A stretch of DNA of 64,000 bases from Oscillospiraceae bacterium (GCA_902363145.1 CABIZB010000006.1:69416-133415), one strand, 5' to 3'. Shown: positions 41,931-51,310, counted from the stretch's first letter. The notes: a model not told the origin generated them from the letters alone. Numbers and translations are program-made.

Positions 41931-42254
41931 ATGAAGCTGATATTTGCGGTCATCAACAACGACGACAGCCACGAGGTCTCAACCGAGCTTACAAAGAACG
42001 GTTTTTCCGCCACAAAGCTTGCTTCCACAGGCGGATTTCTCATGTCGGGAAATACCACTTTCCTTATATGCACCGACGAACAGCGTGTCGATGAGGTAAT
42101 AGACATTATCAGGAACTGCTCCAGAAGAAGGAAGCAGTTCGTTCCCACAACGCCCTCGGGCCGTGCGGAAGCTACTGCTTCCTTCCCTGCGGAGGTATCC
42201 GTAGGCGGCGCCACTGTGTTCGTAACGGACATCGAGCGCTTCGAGAAGCTCTGA
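41931..42254 (+). CDS. darA: Cyclic-di-AMP receptor DarA (PstA/YaaQ)
   Basis: 107 aa PII-like protein. MKLIFAVINNDD..., TKLASTGGFLMSGNTTFLI near 28-46 and the C-terminal GGATVFV are characteristic. It binds cyclic di-AMP as a trimer; the downstream target is unsettled in the literature known to me. Start at 41931 fits the family; an upstream in-frame ATG (41904) does not. One base separates its stop from holB. Confidence 0.93.
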   Translation: MKLIFAVINNDDSHEVSTELTKNGFSATKLASTGGFLMSGNTTFLICTDEQRVDEVIDIIRNCSRRRKQFVPTTPSGRAEATASFPAEVSVGGATVFVTDIERFEKL

Positions 42255-42255
42255 T

Positions 42256-43215
42256 ATGAAGCTGTATTCAAAGGAATGTATCGAGCGGCCTGTAAGCGCC
42301 ATGGCAAAAAGCGGGCGCTTTGTTCACTCGTATATCATCACAGGCGAAAAGGGCACGGGCAAAAAGGTGGCTGCAAAGTACATCGCAATGCAGCTGCTGT
42401 GCGATAATCACAATGCCTGCGGGCAGTGCCGTCAGTGCAGGCGTGTGCTGAACGGTCAGCACCCTGACTTCATCACCGTGGAAAAAAGCGGACGCATCTA
42501 CACCATAAACGATGTGCGCACCAAGGTGGTAGATGACAGCTACACCGCTCCCAACGACTGCGAGAGAAAGGTGTATTTTCTCCCCGACTGCGAGGGCTGG
42601 ATGGACGCCGCTCAGGACGCTCTGCTGAAAATTACGGAAGATCCCCCCGACACGGCGTATTTCATCTTCACAGCCGTTAATAAGAACAGCTTTCTGCCCA
42701 CGCTCATCTCCCGCTCAATGACGCTGGAGGTCCCCGAAGCCACCCGTGAAAACTGTGCGCAGGCGCTGAGGGACACAGGCAAATACACCGAGGAGCAGAT
42801 AAGCGAGGCTGTAGGCTCATTCGGCGGAAACATAGGCAGGTGCATGGATTTTCTGGACGGCGACACTGACCTGAAAAAATCCGCAGATGCTGTAAAAAAA
42901 GCAGTGGAAGCCATGATAACAGGCGACGAATATTCCCTGGCAGTGACGCTGAACAGCGCCGCATCAAGCCGTGAGGAAATGAGAAGCGTTCTTGAGATGC
43001 TCTCCCGTGTTGTCCGTGACGCCGCTGCCGCAAGGTATGGCTCAAAGACATTTCTCGGCTGCTCCGCAGGCGGTGCGATGAGAATGTCCGAAAGGATATC
43101 GTCGGGCAGGCTGATAGCAATGTACGACGCAATCTGCGAGGCTTCATACAGATGTACACGAAACTGCAACGCCCAGGTGGCTGCGGCAGTTCTCAGCGGA
43201 AAGCTTTGCAGATAA
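42256..43215 (+). CDS. holB: DNA polymerase III delta' subunit
   Basis: 319 aa clamp-loader subunit. SFVHSYIITGEKGTGKK carries a P-loop near residue 30; four cysteines (CGQCRQC and the earlier C) form the zinc module; the late SRSMTLEVP takes the place of the usual SRC motif, meaning it lacks the Cys but keeps the Arg region. Its stop is 24 bp before the ricT start. Context with DarA and RicT is conserved in Firmicutes, which supports the call. Confidence 0.9.
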   Translation: MKLYSKECIERPVSAMAKSGRFVHSYIITGEKGTGKKVAAKYIAMQLLCDNHNACGQCRQCRRVLNGQHPDFITVEKSGRIYTINDVRTKVVDDSYTAPNDCERKVYFLPDCEGWMDAAQDALLKITEDPPDTAYFIFTAVNKNSFLPTLISRSMTLEVPEATRENCAQALRDTGKYTEEQISEAVGSFGGNIGRCMDFLDGDTDLKKSADAVKKAVEAMITGDEYSLAVTLNSAASSREEMRSVLEMLSRVVRDAAAARYGSKTFLGCSAGGAMRMSERISSGRLIAMYDAICEASYRCTRNCNAQVAAAVLSGKLCR

Positions 43216-43238
43216 ATTTGAAAGGACTGGTCATAGAA

Positions 43239-44105
43239 GTGACTGAAATAATAGGAGTCAGATTTAAGCGCACCGGCAAGACCTACTACTTTGCTCCCGG
43301 CAGCCCCGCTCCCGAGGTGGGAATGCAGGTCATCGTGGAAACAGCCCGAGGCGTGGAATGCGGCGAGGTGGTCATGGGCAGCCGCATGGTGGAGGACGAC
43401 AAGATAATCCCCCCCTTAAAGCCCATAATCCGTATTGCAACGGAAAAAGACCTGAAAATAGTTGAGCAGAACAGGGCAAAGGAACAGACTGCCGCAAAGA
43501 TATGCCAGGAAAAAATTGCAGCCCACAAGCTGGATATGAAGCTGGTAGATGTGGAATGCACCTTTGACAACAACAAGCTCCTGTTCTATTTCACAGCCGA
43601 TAACCGAGTGGATTTCCGTGAGCTGGTAAAGGATCTGGCAGCGGTGTTCCGCACAAGGATAGAGCTTCGCCAGATAGGCGTAAGAGACGAGGCAAAAATG
43701 CTGGGCGGTCTGGGCATATGCGGAAGGCCCTTCTGCTGCAAGACATTTCTCAGCGAATTCCAGCCTGTATCCATCAAAATGGCAAAGGAGCAGGGACTTT
43801 CCCTGAACCCCACAAAAATATCGGGGACCTGCGGCAGACTTATGTGCTGCCTGAAATACGAGCAGGATTTCTACGAGGAGCAAATGAAGGTAACGCCCAA
43901 GATCGGTGCATACGTCAAAACTCCCGATTTCAAGGGCTATGTGGAGGAGGCAAATCTTCTCACAGGAAAGCTCAGAGTAAAGCCCGAAAAATCCGACGAC
44001 CCCTCCGTGGTATTTGACAAGGAGGACGTTAAGGTAATAAAAGACGGCCGTGTAAAGATCGACCGTGATGAAATAAAAGCTCTCAAGCAGCTTGAAGACA
44101 AATAA
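43239..44105 (+). CDS. ricT: RicT (YaaT), PSP1-domain iron-sulfur complex subunit
   Basis: 288 aa. The PSP1 domain has VECTFDNNKLLFYFTADNRVDFRELVKDL and a conserved Cys-rich part GICGRPFCCKTF and GTCGRLMCCLKYE, the ligands of Fe-S clusters in the RicAFT complex. In Bacillus this complex affects RNase Y processing, competence and sporulation. I place the start at GTG 43239 (MTEIIGVRFKRTGK) to match family N-termini; the earlier frame overlaps holB and is unlike the family. AAAGGA lies 12 nt upstream. Confidence 0.9.
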   Translation: MTEIIGVRFKRTGKTYYFAPGSPAPEVGMQVIVETARGVECGEVVMGSRMVEDDKIIPPLKPIIRIATEKDLKIVEQNRAKEQTAAKICQEKIAAHKLDMKLVDVECTFDNNKLLFYFTADNRVDFRELVKDLAAVFRTRIELRQIGVRDEAKMLGGLGICGRPFCCKTFLSEFQPVSIKMAKEQGLSLNPTKISGTCGRLMCCLKYEQDFYEEQMKVTPKIGAYVKTPDFKGYVEEANLLTGKLRVKPEKSDDPSVVFDKEDVKVIKDGRVKIDRDEIKALKQLEDK

Positions 44106-44123
44106 TTATTGGAGGTATTTATT

Positions 44124-44291
44124 ATGGAAAAGACAAACAAGGGACTTTCTATCGCAAGAGAGATCATTCTGGGAACCACATTCTTCCTTACACTGGCAAA
44201 TGTAGTTCTTATGATAGTTCAGCTGGCTCTGGCTGCAAAGCAGAACAGAGGATACATCAAGATAAAGGACAATGACGAGCTTCCTTTCTGA
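44124..44291 (+). CDS. Small single-span membrane protein
   Basis: 55 aa with a GGAGG site 9 nt upstream. A TM helix at about residues 15-37 (ILGTTFFLTLANVVLMIVQLAL) and a charged C-terminus. It lies between ricT and the SPFH gene, spaced 18 and 36 bp, so shares their transcript and could be an SPFH partner. Function unknown. Confidence 0.65.
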   Translation: MEKTNKGLSIAREIILGTTFFLTLANVVLMIVQLALAAKQNRGYIKIKDNDELPF

Positions 44292-44327
44292 GGAACGCTC
44301 ACGACAGGAAAGGTTTGGGTAGTGTAA

Positions 44328-45254
44328 ATGAGTGACGTTATTGACGTTAAGACAGGTTCAAAGGCAGGCAAGATAGTCGCTGCCGTAATAGTGCTGCTGA
44401 TAGTCGTTATTATCGGCTGCGGCGCTTTTACCACGGTAAGGGCAGGCCACACGGGAGTTGTGGTAACATTCGGAAAGGTATCTTCAAGCGTGCTGGGAGA
44501 GGGACTTCATCTTAAAATACCCTTTATCCAGCAGGTAGTACAGATAGATAACCGTGTACAGAAGGCAGAGGTGGACTGCTCATCAGCGTCCAAGGACCTG
44601 CAGACAGTCACAAGCACCATTGCCCTCAACTACAAGGTGAGAAATTCCGCTTCGGCTGACATCTATCAGAATGTAGGCCCCGACTTCGAGTCCATCATCG
44701 TTTCTCCCGCAATTCAGGAGTGCGTTAAGGCTGTGACCGCAAAATACACCGCAGAGCAGCTCATCACCGAGCGCCAGAGCATCGGCGACCAGATGAAAGA
44801 CCTGCTGGGCGAAAAAATAAACGGCTACGGCATTGATATCGAGATATTCAATATCATCACCTTTGAATTTACCGATGAATACAACGCTGCCATTGAAGCA
44901 AAGCAGACGGCACAGCAGAATGCGCTGAAAGCCGAGCAGGATCTCCAGCGTATCAAGGTAGAGGCAGAGCAGACCGTTGCCAAGGCTCAGGCAGAGGCAG
45001 AGGCTTACCGCCTTAAATCCGAGCAGATAACCCCTCAGATGATAGCAATGGAATACATAGACAAGTGGGACGGCAAGCTCCCCGCTGTAGCAGGCGGCGA
45101 CAGCAGCTCCATGCTCATTGATATTTCACAGATAATCGCTCAGATGGAGGAAACTGCGGGCAACGGCAATACTTCTCAGCCTGCTGCTCAGCCCCCCGTG
45201 CAGTCCGTTCAGGACGGTCAGGACACATTTGCGGACGAAGAAGCTGCGGAATAA
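44328..45254 (+). CDS. SPFH/prohibitin-family membrane protein
   Basis: 308 aa. N-terminal TM helix (residues 14-36), then the SPFH/Band 7 domain (FTTVRAGHTGVVVTFGKV near 38; GEGLHLKIPFIQQVVQID near 65), a helical coiled region rich in Ala/Glu/Gln (about 195-235, KAEQDLQRIKVEAEQTVAKAQAEAEAYRLKSEQ), and an acidic disordered tail (Gln/Pro/Asp/Glu). Related proteins scaffold membrane microdomains or hold proteases such as FtsH. Terminator follows. Confidence 0.88.
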   Translation: MSDVIDVKTGSKAGKIVAAVIVLLIVVIIGCGAFTTVRAGHTGVVVTFGKVSSSVLGEGLHLKIPFIQQVVQIDNRVQKAEVDCSSASKDLQTVTSTIALNYKVRNSASADIYQNVGPDFESIIVSPAIQECVKAVTAKYTAEQLITERQSIGDQMKDLLGEKINGYGIDIEIFNIITFEFTDEYNAAIEAKQTAQQNALKAEQDLQRIKVEAEQTVAKAQAEAEAYRLKSEQITPQMIAMEYIDKWDGKLPAVAGGDSSSMLIDISQIIAQMEETAGNGNTSQPAAQPPVQSVQDGQDTFADEEAAE

Positions 45255-45269
45255 AACAGAATAAAATCT

Positions 45270-45306
45270 CGGCTCCATGTAATATTTGCATGGGGCTGAT
45301 TTTTTT
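45270..45306 (+). terminator. Terminator of the SPFH gene
   Basis: CGGCTCCATG (45270-45279) pairs, with G-U and one mismatch, to CATGGGGCTG (45289-45298), then ATTTTTTT. Confidence 0.8.
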
Positions 45307-45402
45307 ACACAAACAAGGTATGTATGTGATCTTAAAGCTATACATATAGTATAACTATACTAAAAGTAACATTATTTCATCAAATTGTAAACCCCGCTTT
45401 TA

Positions 45403-45431
45403 TTGCCTTTGTCATTACTATATGCTATAAT
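45403..45431 (+). promoter_or_regulatory. capA promoter
   Basis: TTGCCT (45403-45408), 17-bp spacer, TATAAT (45426-45431) with extended -10 TGC. Predicted start near 45438, followed at 45445-45452 by the ribosome site GGAGGGGG. Confidence 0.85.
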
Positions 45432-45457
45432 GATGAAAAACATCGGAGGGGGTATTG

Positions 45458-45493
45458 ATACTAACCGCCAATTTTCTAATTGGTTCTTAGTAT
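45458..45493 (+). repeat. 36-bp palindrome between ribosome site and start codon of capA
   Basis: 16-nt arms (ATACTAACCGCCAATT and AATTGGTTCTTAGTAT) with three mismatches and a 4-nt loop. Same terminal motif as the 102-bp element at 40119-40220. If folded in the mRNA, ribosome site and ATG lie about 11 nt apart; unfolded, 47 nt. Confidence 0.8.
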
Positions 45494-45499
45494 AACACG

Positions 45500-46702
45500 A
45501 TGAAAAGACACAATATTTTAAGCATATTATGTGCAGCAGTAATTTTAACAGGCTGTCAGCAGATATCTGAGGAATATGTTCCTGCCGAGGCTATCATAAC
45601 ATCGGCTGAGACTACAGCTGCCGAAACCACAGCTGCCACTACTGAGATCACCACCGAAACAGAGCCTGTCATCACAGAAAAGACCGTTTCATTCACGGCT
45701 CTGGGGGATAATCTCATACACTCGTCTATCTACAAGCAGGCGGCAAGGCGTGGGGCGGAAAGCGGCAAGGACTATGATTTTGAATACGCATATGCAGGGG
45801 TCGCCGATCTGCTTGACACGGCGGACATAACCGTGCTCAATCAGGAAACGCTTATCTGCAACGATATGATAGAGCCTTCCACATATCCCTGCTTCAACAG
45901 CCCCAAGGCCCTGGGGGACTATATGGCGGAGCTGGGGGTAGATGTGTTCACCATCGCCAACAACCACACCCTTGACCAGGGCACAAAGGGACTTACATAT
46001 TGCCTGGCATATTATGACGAAAACAAGCTCATGCGTGTGGGCGCTTACCGTGACCATGCAGACAGGGAAAATATACGGGTAATGGAAAAAAACGGCGTTA
46101 AAGTGTCGTTCCTTGCATATACCGAAAGCCTGAACGGTCTTTCTCTCCCTGCCGATACTCCGCTGGAGATAGGCAGGACGGACATGGACGTGATGAAGAG
46201 CGAGATAGCCGCCGCAAAGGAGATATCGGACATCTGCGTGGTATCTCTCCACTGGGGCACGGAAAACAGCAGCGTGGTGGAGGACTATCAGCGCACGGAG
46301 GCAAGGGAGCTGGCGGAAGCAGGTGCGGACGTTATCATCGGCAACCACCCTCACGTTCTCCGTGAGATAGAGATATTTGAAAACAGCGACGGCGGAGACA
46401 CCATATGCGCATATTCGCTGGGCAACTTTATCTCCGCACAGTCGGTAGGCACGAACCTTATCGGCGGCGTGCTGGATTTTGATGTTTCCGTTGACGAGGG
46501 CAGGGAGCCTGAAATAAGCGGCTACACCTTTATCCCCATAGTTACCCATTACGACCATAACTACTCAAATATAAGGCTTTATAAGCTTTCCGACTACACT
46601 CCCGAGCTGGCATCTGCTCACGGTGTAAGGGCAAATTCCCGCTTTGATTATGATTATATCATTGAGTATCTTACTGACAAGGGGCTTTATGAGGCGGAAT
46701 GA
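45500..46702 (+). CDS. CapA-family lipoprotein (metallophosphoesterase-fold)
   Basis: 400 aa. Lipoprotein signal: MKRHNILSILCAAVILTGCQQ, lipobox LTGC. A Thr/Glu-rich linker (about 33-62) leads to the PGA_cap/CapA domain: FTALGDNLIHSS near 67, LNQETLI near 112, ANNHTLDQG near 150, SLHWGTENS near 248, IIGNHPHV near 276 — the metal-binding His/Asp/Asn motifs. Related to poly-gamma-glutamate capsule synthesis proteins, but no capB/C genes are here, so a surface phosphoesterase or cell-wall role is equally likely. Translation signal unusual (see repeat before it). Confidence 0.85.
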   Translation: MKRHNILSILCAAVILTGCQQISEEYVPAEAIITSAETTAAETTAATTEITTETEPVITEKTVSFTALGDNLIHSSIYKQAARRGAESGKDYDFEYAYAGVADLLDTADITVLNQETLICNDMIEPSTYPCFNSPKALGDYMAELGVDVFTIANNHTLDQGTKGLTYCLAYYDENKLMRVGAYRDHADRENIRVMEKNGVKVSFLAYTESLNGLSLPADTPLEIGRTDMDVMKSEIAAAKEISDICVVSLHWGTENSSVVEDYQRTEARELAEAGADVIIGNHPHVLREIEIFENSDGGDTICAYSLGNFISAQSVGTNLIGGVLDFDVSVDEGREPEISGYTFIPIVTHYDHNYSNIRLYKLSDYTPELASAHGVRANSRFDYDYIIEYLTDKGLYEAE

Positions 46703-46713
46703 TAACCCCACAA

Positions 46714-46747
46714 AAAACGGCTGCCATTTTAAAATGGCAGCCGTTTT
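46714..46747. terminator. Bidirectional terminator (capA and alpha-galactosidase)
   Basis: A perfect 34-bp palindrome: 17-nt arms 46714-46730 and 46731-46747, with A-rich and T-rich outer ends. It serves both converging genes. Confidence 0.92.
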
Positions 46748-46783
46748 ACTTTTAGTATATATTTGATTTATTTTACAGCAAGT

Positions 46784-49057
46784 TTACTTCTCTTCTGTGA
46801 AATAAACCACCTTGGAAGCAAAATCACCGTGAATGCTTACGTTGATACCGCAGTTCATAAGAGCAGCTCCGCTGTGAACCTCGCCTGTCTCGTGATCCTT
46901 GTAGCGCTTTACGGGGTCAAGTCCCTTGAGCTTTATGCGTCTGCTGCGGTAGTTGGGTCTGCCGAGAACCTGAACAAAGGTGAATACTGCCTCGCTCTTG
47001 TCCTTTGCAACAAACATCCATGCGTCCCACATATTGTCCTCGAACACGTTGCCGATGCGGTACTGGTCGCCTGTGCGGATAAGGGGATTATACTTCTTGA
47101 ACATCTCTATCTGACCGGGTATCTCGTTCCTGTCAGCCTCGGGTATTCTTGTAACATCAAGCTCGTAGCCGAAGGTTCCCACCATTGCAACATTTCCTCT
47201 TGTGGAGAAAGGTGTGGTTCTGCCAACGGTATGGTTGGGGCAGTCGGAAACGTGTGCGCCCATTGCGGAAGCAGGGTAGCAGATAGATGTGCCGTGCTGT
47301 ATCTTCAGTCTCTCGATAGCATCGGTATCGTCGGAAGTCCATATCTGAGGAGAATAGAACAGCATACCCGCATCAAATCTTGCACCGCCGCCCGAGCAGT
47401 TTTCAAGGAGCAGGTGAGGATAATCGGTGATAAGTCTTTCCATAACGTCATAAACGCCCAGAACATATCTGTGCCACAGCTCTCTCTGACGGTCGGAAGC
47501 AAGAGCGTTGGAGCCAACCTCGGTAAGCTGTCTGTTCATATCCCACTTGATGTACTCGATGTTTGCGCTGTCAAGTATCTTCTTCATCTGACCGTAAATG
47601 CAGTCTCTTACTTCCTTGCGGCTGTAGTCAAGAACATACTGCTGACGGCTCTGGGTCATGAGCATACCCTCTATCCGGATAGCCCAGTCGGGGTGAGCCT
47701 TGAACAGCTCGCTGTCGGGGGATATCATCTCAGGCTCGAACCAGATGCCGAACTTCATTCCCAGCTTGTTTACCTCGTCAACCAGGTGCTTGAGGCCGCC
47801 GTCTATCTTCTTTTCATATACGAACCAGTCGCCAAGAGAGCTGTTGTCGCTGTCTCTGTGACCGAACCAGCCGTCGTCCATTACCAGCATTTCAATGCCC
47901 AGCTGAGAAGCCTGCTTTGCGATGTCGATAAGCTTTTCGGTGTTGAAATTGAAGTAGGTCGCTTCCCAGTTGTTGATGAGGATAGGACGGCGCTTGTCCT
48001 TATATTCGCCTCTGATAATGTGCTGTCTGTACAGGTCATGGAATGTGCGGGACATCTCGCCGATACCCTTGTCGGAGTAAACCATAACGACCTCGGGAGC
48101 GGTAAATTCCTGAGCAGGCTCCAGCTTCCAGGAGAAGTCAAAGTGGTTGATACCCATAACGAAGCGTGTTTTCTTGTGCTGAGTTACCTCAGCCTCAGCA
48201 AAGAAGTTGCCGCTGTAAACAAGGTTGAAGCCGTAAGCCTCGCCCATATCCTCGTCCGCATTGTGGGAAACAAGTGCGGCAAAGGGGTTATTCTGGTGGG
48301 AGGACTCACCCTTTACTGAGTCGATGCTCTGCTTGCCGTGATGAAGTCTGCATCTTTCCATAACTCTCTCTCTTGCCCAAGAGCCGTTGAGGGTGATGAA
48401 ATCATACTGATCCGAATCAAAATCAACACAGGCGGAAAGAGCACGGGTAAGCTTGAAAGCCTTGTCGCCGCCGTTTATAAACTTTACGCTTCTTGTAATG
48501 GCGTTAAGGTCAGCAAAAACAGTGTAGTAAAGGATAGCTGTAAGACCCGAATGAGCGTCCTTCATGGTGATAGCCAGTGTCTGAGCCTCGTCCTTAGCCG
48601 CAAAGGTAGCGGGGAGACGGACAGTGCAGTCCTCCAGCTGCTGATACAGCTCGGGCTTGCCGTCGATCATCTCGTAGGAAACAAAGCGCAGGTCAAGAGC
48701 GGTCATTCCCTTTTCGTCCATAATGGAAACAGCAGGCTCTCTGTAGTCGCCGATGCCGTGGCAGGGATATTCAAAGGGAGTGGTGTCCATAAAGGTACCC
48801 ATATCTCTCTCGTTTACCTTGGGAACAAAGGGATTTTCGTTCAGTCTCATAAGGTAGGAAAGATCCTCGTCATCAGCTCTCTTACCGTAGTAGATGTGTG
48901 CAAGATGACCGCTTTCCAGAGCTGCAAGAGCATATGTAACGTTCTTGCCTGTAAGGGTAAAGATAGTCATTTCCTCGGTAAAGGTCTCGTTGGCATTTAT
49001 CTGCCACTTCCAGTAGGTGTATTCCTTTTTGATCTTTTTTGCGGTGATAAGGTCCAT
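46784..49057 (-). CDS. GH36 alpha-galactosidase
   Basis: 757 aa. Hydrolyses alpha-1,6-galactosides such as melibiose and raffinose. N-terminal beta-sandwich (to about residue 330, with LSACVDF and SSHQNNPFAAL), then the (beta/alpha)8 barrel beginning RPILINNWEATYF near 367, LVMDDGWFGHRDSD near 395, the nucleophile in YIKWDMNRQL near 487 and the acid/base in WTSDDTDAIERL near 556. No signal peptide, so intracellular. Start at 49057 is favoured by AAAGGAAG 7 nt upstream. It stands alone with no obvious sugar transporter. Confidence 0.94.
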   Translation of the reverse strand: MDLITAKKIKKEYTYWKWQINANETFTEEMTIFTLTGKNVTYALAALESGHLAHIYYGKRADDEDLSYLMRLNENPFVPKVNERDMGTFMDTTPFEYPCHGIGDYREPAVSIMDEKGMTALDLRFVSYEMIDGKPELYQQLEDCTVRLPATFAAKDEAQTLAITMKDAHSGLTAILYYTVFADLNAITRSVKFINGGDKAFKLTRALSACVDFDSDQYDFITLNGSWARERVMERCRLHHGKQSIDSVKGESSHQNNPFAALVSHNADEDMGEAYGFNLVYSGNFFAEAEVTQHKKTRFVMGINHFDFSWKLEPAQEFTAPEVVMVYSDKGIGEMSRTFHDLYRQHIIRGEYKDKRRPILINNWEATYFNFNTEKLIDIAKQASQLGIEMLVMDDGWFGHRDSDNSSLGDWFVYEKKIDGGLKHLVDEVNKLGMKFGIWFEPEMISPDSELFKAHPDWAIRIEGMLMTQSRQQYVLDYSRKEVRDCIYGQMKKILDSANIEYIKWDMNRQLTEVGSNALASDRQRELWHRYVLGVYDVMERLITDYPHLLLENCSGGGARFDAGMLFYSPQIWTSDDTDAIERLKIQHGTSICYPASAMGAHVSDCPNHTVGRTTPFSTRGNVAMVGTFGYELDVTRIPEADRNEIPGQIEMFKKYNPLIRTGDQYRIGNVFEDNMWDAWMFVAKDKSEAVFTFVQVLGRPNYRSRRIKLKGLDPVKRYKDHETGEVHSGAALMNCGINVSIHGDFASKVVYFTEEK

Positions 49058-49153
49058 GTATTTGCTTCCTTTCATTTATCAGTATCGGCGCCCGGTTCGT
49101 GCGCTTCTTCAAAAGCTTCCGAGACTGAGCCGCTGTACTGTTTGCTTTATGAT

Positions 49154-50707
49154 TTATTCAAGAGGGATATACCCCGTCTTTTCAATAAGCTCCTGCCCCT
49201 GCCTGCCCTGCATAAATTCGGCAAGACGTGGAACATTTTCATTGTCATTATCTTCAAGATATATGGCGTAAAGGCTTGTGGTCATGGGGTATTCTCCGCT
49301 CCTTATGGTATCGGGAGCGGGATATACTCCGTCAAGGGAGAGGAATTTTATGCCGCTCTCTTCACCGTCGGCTGCCATTCCCGAAGCATAGTAGCGGAAT
49401 GAATATCCGATAGATGAAAGCTTGTTCTGATATTCCGCCACAGCGGTTATCACGCCCACCATTGACATTTCAAATTCTACCTTTAGCGGCTCCTTTAATG
49501 CCACATCGCCCATAAAATGCTCCATCATTGTCTGGGAGCCTGAGTTTTTCGGCCGCTGAAAGGCGAGAATGGGAACATTATCCCCTCCGAGCTTTTTCCA
49601 GCTGCGTATCTTTCCCGAATAGATGCCCCGTATCTGCTCCGAAGTGAGGGAATCAACGGGATTTTCGCTGCTTACGAAAAACACAAAGGCTTCCTTGCCG
49701 ATAGGTGTCATCACAAGCGACTTTCCGTTATCCTCCGCCAGCTTTTTCTGCGCTTCAGAGGGCATTGCTCCGAAGAAAATATCTGTTTCGCCCGAAATGA
49801 GACTTTCGTATGCTTTTACGGTATTGGTGAAGCGTATGGGCATTGGCGGTTCATTTCCGCTTTCCTTTGCTGCCGACTGTATCTCGCCGATATTTTCATA
49901 GCAGGCGTTTGCGATCGCAGAATAAACGGGATATGCTGCCTCTGCGCCGTCAAGCACAGGCATTTTTTCGGGGGCTGTTATCACAAACTCTGACGGCTCG
50001 GTAAGAAGCGCCAGCTTATTTTCTGGATTTTCCACATAGTATGGTCTCAGTGGAACGCTTGACAGACCGTGTTCATAGGGAAAACCATAGCCCTCGGAGG
50101 TCGGTGCAGGGTCGTCTGCCATCATAATATATTGATCGTAATCTATCACGTCAATATCTACGGTGGAAAGGCTGTGGTAATATTTTGCATATTCCCCGCC
50201 TGCGGCAAGAGCCGCAATGACCATTACCGCAGAAACGGCAAGCTTGATGCCTGGGAGCGGCCTGTCAATGCCATTAACCTTTACAGCTCTGCGCTCGCCA
50301 ACAGCGAAGCATATTATTCCCGCTGCATTTATCAATATAAAGGCAGCAAGCCCCTTTTCAACAAGGAATGTCTGAAAAAAGTTCAGGTACGCAAACATCT
50401 CTGCGGCAGCGCTTTTATATATTTTATGTAAGCCGTCAGATTGTATTTTTGAAAATGAATTTACCACAAGCCCTGCCGCAAACGGCACAAGAGCAGGCAG
50501 ATACACTGCCCACGGCTTTTCGGGTGCTTTTATCAGCCTTGCTGCGGTGAGGTATCTTCCCGCAAGAAAGCAAACTGCCGAATATATCACTGCCGCAGCC
50601 GCCAATATGGGTATATGCAAAATCATACAAAGGATAATGCCAAGACTTGAAAAAGCGATAATAAAAACGGGGACTGATATAAAACAAGCGGCAGAAAGTC
50701 GTTTCAT
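49154..50707 (-). CDS. Membrane protein fused to a PstS-like binding domain
   Basis: 517 aa, start at MKRLSAACFISV with AAGGAG 7 nt upstream. Hydrophobic segments near residues 5-30, 33-55, 75-92, 110-135 and 150-180, then an extracellular periplasmic-binding-protein fold with PstS-type features: YAVYSAIANACYENIGE, SGETDIFFGAMPSEAQ, and the end LAEFMQGRQGQELIEKTGYIPL. No Pst permease genes are near, so it may sense phosphate or another ligand rather than import it. It follows mreD closely (36 bp), possibly on its transcript. Confidence 0.75.
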   Translation of the reverse strand: MKRLSAACFISVPVFIIAFSSLGIILCMILHIPILAAAAVIYSAVCFLAGRYLTAARLIKAPEKPWAVYLPALVPFAAGLVVNSFSKIQSDGLHKIYKSAAAEMFAYLNFFQTFLVEKGLAAFILINAAGIICFAVGERRAVKVNGIDRPLPGIKLAVSAVMVIAALAAGGEYAKYYHSLSTVDIDVIDYDQYIMMADDPAPTSEGYGFPYEHGLSSVPLRPYYVENPENKLALLTEPSEFVITAPEKMPVLDGAEAAYPVYSAIANACYENIGEIQSAAKESGNEPPMPIRFTNTVKAYESLISGETDIFFGAMPSEAQKKLAEDNGKSLVMTPIGKEAFVFFVSSENPVDSLTSEQIRGIYSGKIRSWKKLGGDNVPILAFQRPKNSGSQTMMEHFMGDVALKEPLKVEFEMSMVGVITAVAEYQNKLSSIGYSFRYYASGMAADGEESGIKFLSLDGVYPAPDTIRSGEYPMTTSLYAIYLEDNDNENVPRLAEFMQGRQGQELIEKTGYIPLE

Positions 50708-50743
50708 ATCAATGCTCCTTTTCGATAATGTCATGCGCAACGG

Positions 50744-51310
50744 CTATTCTCTCACAATATCATCGGATTTCTCCTCGATATAATGCTCGGTAACTGTGCC
50801 GAAGCCCCTGGTGATAAGCCCTGTGAGCCAGTAGAATATCACGCCCGAAATGTTGGTATATATCGCCTCGGGAATGAAAATGCTCCTGAATACCGCTCCC
50901 GATGGGTCATATCTCCATATCCGATAGAAAAACAGATAATGGAGCAGCGACTGTATGACGATGACGCACAGGTCGAGCCACAGAAAGTTCAGTATATGCC
51001 GCCTTAGAACGTAATGGAACAGCAAAGATATAAACAAGCTTGCCCACATAAGGATAATGGCATTGAAGCCCGTAAGCGTGCCCGATGCGGAGTCAAGGAG
51101 AAGTCCGCACACGCAACCGAAAAGAGCGCTGTTGAACGGCGACTCACGGACAGCATAGCACACGGCGCATGGGATAAGCAGCACAGGCAAGGGGCTTCCC
51201 GTATTCACCGTGGAGATGAACACGTATGAAAAGGACATCAGAAGCACCTGTATAAGCTGCCTGATGATATAATTGCGCTGCTCTTTTTTCTTTTTCAGCT
51301 CAATGTTCAT
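50744..51310 (-). CDS. mreD: Rod-shape-determining protein MreD
   Basis: 188 aa, integral membrane protein with about five TM helices (from residue 17, IIRQLIQVLLMSFSYVFIS, to the C-terminus). Start MNIELKKKK overlaps mreC by 11 bp. Gene order mreB-mreC-mreD on this strand identifies it despite weak sequence conservation. Scaffold partner of MreC and PBP2/RodA in sidewall synthesis. Confidence 0.87.
   Translation of the reverse strand: MNIELKKKKEQRNYIIRQLIQVLLMSFSYVFISTVNTGSPLPVLLIPCAVCYAVRESPFNSALFGCVCGLLLDSASGTLTGFNAIILMWASLFISLLFHYVLRRHILNFLWLDLCVIVIQSLLHYLFFYRIWRYDPSGAVFRSIFIPEAIYTNISGVIFYWLTGLITRGFGTVTEHYIEEKSDDIVRE

Noticed and set aside
46763..48319. A frame of about 518 codons opposite the alpha-galactosidase
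   Set aside because: Antisense shadow of a GH36 gene; low-complexity Val/Leu-rich translation without motifs.
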